DNA of 5,155 bases from DATMYQ01 sp035560935 (GTDB lineage: Bacteria > Bacillota > Negativicutes > Sporomusales > Sporomusaceae). Position 1 is the stretch's first letter. Each line of letters opens with the position of its first letter. Below the pieces are notes generated by a model. It did no database searches. It was not told the origin of the DNA and saw nothing but the letters and a program-made list of their open reading frames with translations. The DNA lies in assembly GCA_035560935.1 (NCBI GenBank), contig DATMYQ010000102.1, positions 1-5,155 of the forward strand, read 5' to 3'. Shown one piece after another: positions 1 to 5,155 of the stretch. The translations under genes were made by a program, and so were the position numbers.

Positions 1-25
1 GTTTATTTTTTGTTATACTGGGTAT
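1..25 (+). promoter_or_regulatory. Possible sigma-B-like promoter upstream of the MATE gene
   Basis: GTTTAT at 1-6 and GGGTAT at 20-25 are separated by 13 bases, which matches the general-stress sigma-B consensus of Bacillus and relatives (GTTTAA, 12-15 bases, GGGTAT). Transcription would begin near base 32 and give a leader of about 75 bases before the ATG at 107. The same stretch also contains TGTTATACT (11-19), an extended -10 element for the housekeeping sigma factor, whose -35 region would lie partly outside the window. The two readings compete, and neither is proven by sequence alone. Confidence 0.35.
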
Positions 26-106
26 ATTGTTCAGGGGTATGTCTGCTGAGCACGATTGATATATACTTATATTTTTTGCGGTGAAATGATTGGAGCGTAG
101 CTAAAA

Positions 107-1486
107 ATGAATTCTCATTTTGCAAACGATGCGACGGAAGCTTTGGGCAAACGTCCTATACCATGGTTGTTGTTGTCCTACTCGTTGCCGGCCATGTTGG
201 GTTTAATTGCGATTGCTTTATATGAAACCATTGATCGGATTTTTGTGGGACAATTCGTCGGTAATGAAGGATTGGCAATAATGGCTGTAGGTATGCCATA
301 TGTTATTTTACTGACTGCTTTTTGTGTAATGCTACGCATAGGCGGCAGTTCGGTGATCTCACGCTTTTTGGGAGAGGGAGATCAAAAAATGACGGAAAAA
401 GCATTAGGTACGTCATTTGCTTTATTGGCAGCAGGGGGAATATTGCTGGCTGTGGCAGGTAATCTATTCGCACCGGCTATTGCCAGAATTAGTGGAGCTA
501 CAGAACAAATGCTGTTGGATACGGCGCAATACATTATGATTCTTTCGACGGGTGCTCCGTTTTTGTTCATTGGTAATGGGGCCAATGCCTTGATGCGTGC
601 AACCGGTTCTCCGCGCAAAGGGTTGGGATTGATTGTCAGTTCTTGTGTTGCGAATGTATTGTTGGATTTTTTGTTTGTAGCTTACTGGGAGTGGGGGGTC
701 CCGGGCGCAGCCTGGGCTACGGTTCTTTCCCAGGCACTGGGCGCTGGTTATGGAATTTGGCACTTTACCAGACCGACTTCGCCGGTGAGGCTATACTGGC
801 AAAGCCTTGGCTTTACCTCGGTTCTAGTTCGTGAAATCATTGGGGTTGGTTTTGCGTATGCGATGTTTGAATTAAACTTTTTGGTAGTAGTTACGCTGGC
901 GAATCATATGCTGGAGAGTTATGGAAGTACACTGGCGTTAGCCAGTGTTGCCGTGGTCAATAGCTGCGTCACGATATTGTATATGCCGGTTACTGGTTTG
1001 GACGAAGGATTGCAGCCGATTATCGGTTATAATTTTGGGGCAAAAAATCGCGAACGGGTCGTTAAGGCAACAAAATATGCATTAGGAATCGGCCTGGTGT
1101 TCTTTTTGGTCATCTTCAGCATCATTCAAGTGGGGGCAGAATATGTTGTCGCGGTTTTTATTGATGATAATCCGGAATTTATTGCGATGACGGCGAATGC
1201 ATTGCGGCTCACTTTTATACTGGCTCCATTGATGGCATTTATGATTGTGATTCCGGGAATTCTCAGTGCTTTGGGAGAAGCTCGGTTCAATTTTATTCTT
1301 AGTGTGGCGATTCAGTTTGTTGTTCAAATTCCGGCATTGCTTTTACTTCCCCGCTGGTTGGGCATCAATGGAGTCTGGCTGACGTTTCCTTTGGTGGACA
1401 TGGTTGCCGCCATACTGGGAAGTATTTTTCTGTATAAATCATTTCGACGACACGGATTGTTAATAGCCCGTTCGACGAAAGTTTAA
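107..1486 (+). CDS. MATE family multidrug/Na+ (or H+) antiporter, MepA-like
   Basis: A 459-residue integral membrane protein, the usual length for a MATE exporter with 12 membrane helices. These transporters expel cationic drugs, dyes or metabolites across the cytoplasmic membrane in exchange for Na+ or H+. Visible family features are the first-helix segment with SLPAMLGLIAIALYETIDRIFVGQFVG split over residues 27-53, followed by GLAIMAVGMP; MRATGSPRKG near 163-172 between the helices of the first half; and PIIGYNFGAKNRERV near 304-318 in the second half, a hallmark of the MepA/NorM-type bacterial proteins. The rest is a regular alternation of hydrophobic helices with short basic loops. The ATG at 107 has only a modest ribosome binding site (TGGAG at 91-95, 11 bases upstream). 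It is the first gene of the left-to-right group and is followed after 49 bases by the DUF2156 gene. The substrate cannot be read from the sequence; the family call is secure. Confidence 0.93.
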   Translation: MNSHFANDATEALGKRPIPWLLLSYSLPAMLGLIAIALYETIDRIFVGQFVGNEGLAIMAVGMPYVILLTAFCVMLRIGGSSVISRFLGEGDQKMTEKALGTSFALLAAGGILLAVAGNLFAPAIARISGATEQMLLDTAQYIMILSTGAPFLFIGNGANALMRATGSPRKGLGLIVSSCVANVLLDFLFVAYWEWGVPGAAWATVLSQALGAGYGIWHFTRPTSPVRLYWQSLGFTSVLVREIIGVGFAYAMFELNFLVVVTLANHMLESYGSTLALASVAVVNSCVTILYMPVTGLDEGLQPIIGYNFGAKNRERVVKATKYALGIGLVFFLVIFSIIQVGAEYVVAVFIDDNPEFIAMTANALRLTFILAPLMAFMIVIPGILSALGEARFNFILSVAIQFVVQIPALLLLPRWLGINGVWLTFPLVDMVAAILGSIFLYKSFRRHGLLIARSTKV

Positions 1487-1535
1487 TTTTATGATAACAA
1501 TTTAACCAGATTGCGGATGTAAAGGAGAGTCGCGG

Positions 1536-2423
1536 ATGGAATTTTATAAACCCCGTTTTGATGAGTACGAAAAATACACTTCGTATTTTAAGCAATGTAT
1601 GCAGATGTGTGCGGAAAGTTCGTTTTTAGCGTTATGGTCATATGAGGAAGAAATGGAGATCGAACGGGCATTTTATCAGAATTTATATTGGCATCAGGGG
1701 ATATGGCGGGGAAAAAAAATATGGATGACTCCCATTGGTGAATGGGATCGTCCTGACTGGGAAGAATTGCTGATATCAGCAGTACCTCCAGGAACTTTGT
1801 TTGGATTTATCCCGGAACTTTTGGCCGACCGCTGGCGGCAAAGTTTTGCCGGTCGGCTGGAAATTGAAGAAATGCGGGATGAATGGGATTATATTTTTCA
1901 TATTGATGACCAAATTTTATTGGAGGGGCAGGCGTTTGCCTGGATGCGCCGCCTATGTAGAAAATTTGAAAAAAACTATCCCTACGTGTTTAGCGAAATT
2001 GTTTCGGAGGATATCCCTGCCATTATTGCTTTTCAGAAGCAATGGATGGAATGGAATGAGCAAGACGGGAAAGCGAATGAAGAGCTGAGGGCAGAGCACC
2101 GAACCGCGTTGAAAATACTGAACCACTGGTCGCAGCTCCAGGATGTTCTGGGCGCTAAAGTGACCGTGGACGGAGAAGTGATTTCCTATATCACCGTAGA
2201 AATTTTGGATGATTACCTTATCAGTGGGCATCTTCTAAAAGGAAATTACAGTTATAAAGGAATTTATCAGGCAACACAGCATTTATTGTATAAGCAGCTG
2301 CTTGCAAATTACAGTATATTAAACGGTTGGGGTGACGGCGGCTGCGCCGGACTGCGTCAGGCCAAGTTGAACCTGAATCCGATCGGCTATGTTAAAAAAT
2401 ATTTGGTAACCTGGAAAGGTTGA
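1536..2423 (+). CDS. DUF2156 / phosphatidylglycerol lysyltransferase C-terminal domain-like protein
   Basis: A 295-residue soluble protein with no membrane segments or signal peptide. It resembles the stand-alone DUF2156 family, related to the cytosolic catalytic domain of MprF (lysyl- or alanyl-phosphatidylglycerol synthase) and built from two GNAT-like halves. Family-like parts are the middle segment WDYIFHID near 117-124, followed by a basic stretch (MRRLCRKFEKNYPYVF, 137-152) where relatives have a conserved Lys/Arg-rich helix, and the C-terminal motif with N263, D267 and GLRQAK (272-277) then NP at 281-282. In typical members this last motif reads roughly N-x-x-x-D-x-G...GLRxAKxSYxP; here SYHP is replaced by LNLNP. 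The MprF flippase half is absent, so the acceptor may not be phosphatidylglycerol. The start is supported by AAAGGAG at 1521-1527, eight bases before the ATG. Only 19 bases separate it from the next gene. A general GNAT acyltransferase is the main alternative; substrates are unknown. Confidence 0.8.
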   Translation: MEFYKPRFDEYEKYTSYFKQCMQMCAESSFLALWSYEEEMEIERAFYQNLYWHQGIWRGKKIWMTPIGEWDRPDWEELLISAVPPGTLFGFIPELLADRWRQSFAGRLEIEEMRDEWDYIFHIDDQILLEGQAFAWMRRLCRKFEKNYPYVFSEIVSEDIPAIIAFQKQWMEWNEQDGKANEELRAEHRTALKILNHWSQLQDVLGAKVTVDGEVISYITVEILDDYLISGHLLKGNYSYKGIYQATQHLLYKQLLANYSILNGWGDGGCAGLRQAKLNLNPIGYVKKYLVTWKG

Positions 2424-2442
2424 GTGGAAGGGAGGTCGCACC

Positions 2443-2847
2443 GTGGACAATGCAATCCTGAAAGTGAGGAACAGTGTAAAAGGGACGGGACGGGTACCCG
2501 GTTTTGTCCAGAATTTTTGTCGGGAGCGAGGGATACCGGATTCGGTTTCAGCCGATATTTGTATTGTGCTTGATGAATTGTTGCCTAGTTTAGTACCTAT
2601 TACTTCATCACCACGTATCCGGGTAGAAATTGAGGTCGAAGCAGATTGCCTGAAAGTCAGCGTAATACAAAGTGGTGAAGGCTATGATATTTCAGTGCCG
2701 GGAACTGTTTGCTGGCCACAGAACGCTCCGGAAGCTAGAATCAGTGATTTAAGCCTGCACTTGATTCATTCGCTGATCAATGAACTGACTTGTACTCGTA
2801 TAAATGAAGATAATATTACAGTGTTTACAAAAAAGTGCCGTGCTTGA
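2443..2847 (+). CDS. RsbW/SpoIIAB-like anti-sigma ATPase-fold protein with degenerate ATP site
   Basis: A 134-residue protein with the layout of the GHKL-type serine kinases that act as anti-sigma factors (RsbW, SpoIIAB). The N-terminal part (FVQNFCRERGIPDSVSADI, 21-39) and the acidic pair D44-E45 align well with the family. The nucleotide site is eroded: the N-box Asn, expected four residues after E45, is S49; the G1-box Asp is Q76, though G78 and G80 remain (QSGEGYD); and the G2 box, usually GLGLHLI, reads DLSLHLI (103-109) with both glycines lost. ATP binding and kinase activity are therefore doubtful, although the fold, including the final NITVFTKK strand, looks intact. The GTG start is set by AAGGGAGGT at 2428-2436, with GGAGG seven bases away. 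It lies just before a STAS gene, the normal partner. It could be a pseudokinase that still binds its partner, or a decaying gene, but the reading frame is clean. Confidence 0.75.
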   Translation: MDNAILKVRNSVKGTGRVPGFVQNFCRERGIPDSVSADICIVLDELLPSLVPITSSPRIRVEIEVEADCLKVSVIQSGEGYDISVPGTVCWPQNAPEARISDLSLHLIHSLINELTCTRINEDNITVFTKKCRA

Positions 2848-2914
2848 TTACTGATGTACCTAAGCGATGGAAACGAGTGATATAAAACTGATAATCTGAA
2901 GGGGGATTAAGAAA

Positions 2915-3250
2915 ATGGAAGTGAATAAACAAGACAGAGAGAACTATTTATATATACAACCAATTGGTAAAATTGACACCTTGTCGGCTCCTTCCTTTGA
3001 AGCGGCTTTGGGTGAATACGTTAAAAAAGGAATAACTTGTGTTGTCGATTTTTCTGACACCTCTTATATTACCAGCGCTGGCTTGCGAGTGGTTATGGTA
3101 GCGGCGAAGAAAAGCGCTTCGGCGCAGGGGCAATTTATTCTTTGCGGAATGAACACTGTGGTTCAAAACGTATTTGACATTTCCGGGTTCAATAAGATAC
3201 TGACTATATACCCGGATTTGACGACAGCGGAATTGGCGATCAACAAATAA
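2915..3250 (+). CDS. STAS-domain anti-anti-sigma factor (RsbV/SpoIIAA-like)
   Basis: A 111-residue single STAS domain, full length for the family. Such proteins bind an anti-sigma kinase when unphosphorylated and release its sigma factor; phosphorylation on one serine switches this off. Family features in order are the first strand pair (YLYIQPIGKIDTLSAPSFE, 11-29), the central strand VVDFSDTSYITSAGLRVV (43-60) and the late VQNVFDISGFNKIL segment (83-96), which matches the common VxxVFxxSGF-x-xIL ending. S54 in T53-S54-A55-G56-L57 aligns with the phosphorylated Ser58 of Bacillus SpoIIAA and Ser56 of RsbV, so the switch residue is kept. AAGGGGG at 2899-2905 is a strong ribosome binding site nine bases before the ATG. 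It follows the ATPase-like gene by 67 bases, the usual pairing although the order is the reverse of spoIIAA-spoIIAB. No sigma factor or PP2C phosphatase is present in the window. Confidence 0.92.
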   Translation: MEVNKQDRENYLYIQPIGKIDTLSAPSFEAALGEYVKKGITCVVDFSDTSYITSAGLRVVMVAAKKSASAQGQFILCGMNTVVQNVFDISGFNKILTIYPDLTTAELAINK

Positions 3251-3303
3251 AATGAGCAGCGCTTGCAATCAGATAACCATGGGATCCATTAGATCAAAGT
3301 GTT

Positions 3304-3308
3304 GGAGG
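3304..3308 (+). promoter_or_regulatory. Ribosome binding site that moves the carboxypeptidase start
   Basis: GGAGG lies eight bases before the ATG at 3317. The longer reading frame would start at a GTG at 3299, but the bases before that GTG contain no purine-rich ribosome binding site and the GGAGG would fall inside the gene. The ATG at 3317 is therefore the better start, shortening the protein by six residues. Confidence 0.75.
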
Positions 3309-3316
3309 CCATCAGT

Positions 3317-4078
3317 ATGATTCAGTTGGCGTTAATCGGTTTGGTTATCGGCCTGATTTTATTTACGGTAATGCCTTTTTCTGAAATTGTTCGGGAAGAG
3401 ACCCAAATAGTAAGGGCTCAACCGGCGGAGACTGCCGGTAAGGATACCTTAACGGCAGCTGAAGTGCCGAAACAAGAGGAACTAATAGCAGAAGAACCTA
3501 TAGTAAAAGAAGAAGTGCTGTTGGTTAATAAGCACCATCGGCTTGCATCTGATTACGAACCGGCGGATCTGGTGGAAATATACGGAATCACTTTGCGGCA
3601 GGCGGCAGCCGACGCGCTAACGGCCATGTTGGACGGCGCCCGGTCTGAAGGCATCGGCGGGCTGGTTCCCTATAGTGGTTATCGGTCTTACTCTCTGCAG
3701 GCTATCGTGTACAGCAATAAAGTCGCACGTCTTCGGGATCAGTACGGCGATGAGGCGGAAGCGGCCGCCCAGTCTTTGGTGGCGCCGCCTGGCGCGAGTG
3801 AGCACCAGACCGGATTAGCGTTGGATTTTACGATACAGGACTTTTTGGACTATGAGTATGTATTGAATTATGATTTTGCCGATACGGTTCAGGGCAGATG
3901 GCTAAAGGACAATTCGTGGCGGTACGGTTATATTTTGCGATACCAGGAAGCGAAAGAAGCAATCACGATGATTGCGGATGAACCGTGGCATTTTCGCTAT
4001 GTTGGCAAAGAACACGCGAAGAAACTCTTCGAGGGAAATCTGTGTTTGGAAGAATATCATGAACGTGGTTGGCTTTAA
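3317..4078 (+). CDS. VanY-type D-alanyl-D-alanine carboxypeptidase, M15 family, membrane anchored
   Basis: A 253-residue zinc peptidase expected to trim the terminal D-Ala from peptidoglycan stem peptides outside the cytoplasmic membrane. Residues 3-21 form a hydrophobic N-terminal anchor. A Glu-rich linker of about 50 residues (24-70) follows, and then the catalytic domain. Visible motifs are SGYRSYSLQ (120-128) with the substrate-binding Arg at 123; SEHQTGLALD (161-170) with zinc ligands H163 and D170; and EPWH (222-225) with catalytic Glu222 and zinc ligand His225, followed by RYVG. All catalytic and zinc-binding residues are present, so the enzyme should be active. It differs from VanY relatives mainly in the RYQEAKEAITMIAD stretch, where RYP and a Gly are common. 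It follows the STAS gene by 66 bases without a terminator and is last before the hairpin at 4083. No vanH, vanA or vanX neighbour is present, so a housekeeping wall-remodelling role is more likely than vancomycin resistance. Confidence 0.92.
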   Translation: MIQLALIGLVIGLILFTVMPFSEIVREETQIVRAQPAETAGKDTLTAAEVPKQEELIAEEPIVKEEVLLVNKHHRLASDYEPADLVEIYGITLRQAAADALTAMLDGARSEGIGGLVPYSGYRSYSLQAIVYSNKVARLRDQYGDEAEAAAQSLVAPPGASEHQTGLALDFTIQDFLDYEYVLNYDFADTVQGRWLKDNSWRYGYILRYQEAKEAITMIADEPWHFRYVGKEHAKKLFEGNLCLEEYHERGWL

Positions 4079-4082
4079 CCAT

Positions 4083-4128
4083 AAAAAATGCGCTGGCTGG
4101 TTTAAAACCGGCATCAGCGCATTTTTTT
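4083..4128. terminator. Bidirectional intrinsic terminator between convergent genes
   Basis: The arms AAAAAATGCGCTG (4083-4095) and CAGCGCATTTTTT (4115-4127) pair perfectly, and an inner arm GCTGGTTT (4096-4103) pairs with AAACCGGC (4105-4112) through one G-T pair, leaving a small AT bulge at 4113-4114. The seven-T run at 4122-4128 serves the plus strand and the six-A run at 4083-4088 gives the U-run for the minus strand. It starts 5 bases after the carboxypeptidase stop and lies 19 bases past the stop of the opposing gene, so it can end both transcripts. Confidence 0.93.
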
Positions 4129-4147
4129 GCGGTTAGTTTATTTAATA

Positions 4148-5074
4148 TCAGGGGAGTTGGACACCCATTCCTTTTTCAATAGAACTGGATTGACCGCTCT
4201 CCATTTCACAAATGGCTAGCTTTTCTTTTAATGTGGCAACACGGATACGGGCGACTTCTGTGACGGACTCATCAAGGACTTCACCAGTTGATGGATCACG
4301 AATGATTTCTGAAGAACCCACAACAAATACTTGACCTTGTTTCACTCCTTCGCGAGAGCCGCGGTTGATGTAGACCGAGCTGTCACGAACCATGATAACG
4401 GAACCTTTCCAATGGATGCGGGGCAATTGTCCCACCATCCACTCAACGCCCTGGCTTACTGCATTTTCAATCGCCTTGCCAACGTTGCTTTTGCGGAAGC
4501 CACCAATTCCACCGGACCATCCGTTGCCGGAATAGCCAATGAAGCCGCTGGAACTGCCGGATTTACCCACAACACTTTTGGAGGCCACGACCTGGCCGGT
4601 TGTGGAATCGACCATATACATGGTTACATTGACTTCAGCGGAACCGCCGCCGCCGCCCAAAGTTACTCCGCCAACCGAGAAAGCTCCGCCGGTTGCCGCT
4701 GTGTCCTGAATATGCGTGATAGCGCCTTTAACGATTAATTGAGCTGGCGTCATCTGACCAATAGGAGGGGCGATGCCTTGGGCTGTACGGCCTGAGGCGC
4801 CCAGATCCTGTTCTTGTAAAGCTTCTATTCGCATGTCTTTTTCACCGAGAACAATGAAGCGGCCGGTTTGATTTAAAATGTCTGTCATAACTAAACCCCA
4901 AGCGTCGCCCACGTCCCACTGGCCGGACCATCCGGCGCGATTTTCGAATTTTGCTACCGTAACAGTATAACGCAAGCCGCCGGTTTCCGCCGCAAAAGCG
5001 GTTTGGACGCTGCAGAGCATTAGCGTTAACAGTAGCAGGGAGCATAATACCAGTCCGTTTGCCGTACGTTTCAA
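4148..5074 (-). CDS. Secreted CsgG/HfaB-like protein with FlgT-C-like domain
   Basis: A 308-residue exported protein. Residues 1-28 form a signal peptide with a basic start, a Leu-rich core and a likely AFA/AE cleavage site. There is no lipobox (the Cys at 21 is preceded by LML), unlike CsgG, HfaB and LpoB, which are lipoproteins. Residues about 35-215 resemble the CsgG family: TVTVAKFENR, a WDVGDAWGLVMTDIL helix, then RFIVLGEKD. The stretch at about 127-190 is very rich in Gly and Ser, with GGGGG near 140-144. Residues about 222-308 look like the FlgT C-terminal domain: KGSVIMVRDSSVYINRG, SREGVKQGQVFVV, then RDPSTGEVL. In relatives these proteins form or assist outer-membrane export or envelope structures; the exact role here is unknown. 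A GTG at 5083 would be in frame nine bases further out, but the AGGAG overlaps it, so the TTG at 5074 is preferred. It is transcribed toward the other genes and is a separate unit. Confidence 0.75.
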   Translation of the reverse strand: MKRTANGLVLCSLLLLTLMLCSVQTAFAAETGGLRYTVTVAKFENRAGWSGQWDVGDAWGLVMTDILNQTGRFIVLGEKDMRIEALQEQDLGASGRTAQGIAPPIGQMTPAQLIVKGAITHIQDTAATGGAFSVGGVTLGGGGGSAEVNVTMYMVDSTTGQVVASKSVVGKSGSSSGFIGYSGNGWSGGIGGFRKSNVGKAIENAVSQGVEWMVGQLPRIHWKGSVIMVRDSSVYINRGSREGVKQGQVFVVGSSEIIRDPSTGEVLDESVTEVARIRVATLKEKLAICEMESGQSSSIEKGMGVQLP

Positions 5075-5082
5075 ATTCTTCA

Positions 5083-5087
5083 CTCCT
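5083..5087 (-). promoter_or_regulatory. Ribosome binding site favouring a TTG start for the CsgG-like gene
   Basis: On the minus strand AGGAG (5087 down to 5083) shares its last G with the GTG codon at 5083-5081, leaving no room for that codon to be used as a start. The in-frame TTG at 5074-5072 lies eight bases downstream of the AGGAG, an ideal distance, and still leaves a basic residue pair (K2, R3) before the signal-peptide core. Confidence 0.65.
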
Positions 5088-5155
5088 GTCTAAATTCTAA
5101 TTTTATTCCAAAACGACTGAACATATATTGATATTCTCTTTATAGGAAAGAAAAC

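Noticed and set aside
2848..2914. Internal promoter between the ATPase-like and STAS genes (TATAAA at 2881-2886)
   Set aside because: No acceptable -35 box lies 16-18 bases upstream, and the gap shows no hairpin or operator-like repeat.
3251..3316. Hairpin or operator around the ATGGGATCCAT stretch between the STAS and carboxypeptidase genes
   Set aside because: The symmetry is short and imperfect and has no T-run, so it is neither a terminator nor a convincing binding site.
3299..4078. Part of a vancomycin-resistance cluster
   Set aside because: The peptidase is VanY-like, but no VanH, VanA/B, VanX or VanRS gene is present and its other neighbours do not fit such a cluster.
4331..4738. Open reading frame of 135 codons on the plus strand opposite the CsgG-like gene
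   Set aside because: It lies entirely within the opposite-strand gene, has no ribosome binding site pattern or recognisable domain, and is explained by the Gly-rich codons of the real gene.
5139..5144. TATAAA on the minus strand as a -10 element for the CsgG-like gene
   Set aside because: It is at a plausible distance (about 58 bases of leader), but any -35 box would lie beyond the window edge, and the AT-rich stretch offers several equally good candidates such as TAAAAT nearer the gene.

Overview
The window looks like chromosomal DNA from a low-to-mid G+C Firmicute. Strong AGGAG-type ribosome binding sites precede most genes, GTG and probably TTG starts occur, and spoIIA/rsb-type partner-switch proteins are present. 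A CsgG/HfaB-like exported protein, a family usually tied to the outer membrane, hints at a diderm Firmicute such as the Negativicutes (Sporomusaceae-like). That placement is inference and was not tested by any search.

Layout. Five genes run left to right (107-4078): a MATE-family efflux transporter; a DUF2156 protein related to the C-terminal domain of phosphatidylglycerol lysyltransferases; a small RsbW/SpoIIAB-like protein with a badly eroded ATP-binding site; an RsbV/SpoIIAA-like STAS protein; and a membrane-anchored VanY-type (M15) D,D-carboxypeptidase. The gaps between them are 19-67 bases and hold no visible terminator, so they may form one transcription unit. It ends at a strong hairpin (4083-4128) that can work in both directions. 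On the other strand, converging on that hairpin, is a secreted protein with a CsgG-like domain and a FlgT-C-like domain (4148-5074). No RNA genes, mobile elements, CRISPR arrays or long repeats were seen, and no stretch over 300 bases lacks a gene.

How the genes may work together. A transporter, a possible aminoacyl-transferase-like enzyme and a peptidoglycan carboxypeptidase would fit an envelope-protection unit, with the STAS/ATPase-like pair as its regulator. The most notable points are that the kinase-like partner has lost the Asn of the N-box, the Asp of the G1 box and the glycines of the G2 box while the STAS protein keeps its phosphorylatable serine, and that a sigma-B-like promoter match (GTTTAT, 13 bases, GGGTAT) sits just upstream of the first gene. 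No sigma factor and no SpoIIE-type phosphatase is encoded in the window, so the target of the switch is unknown.
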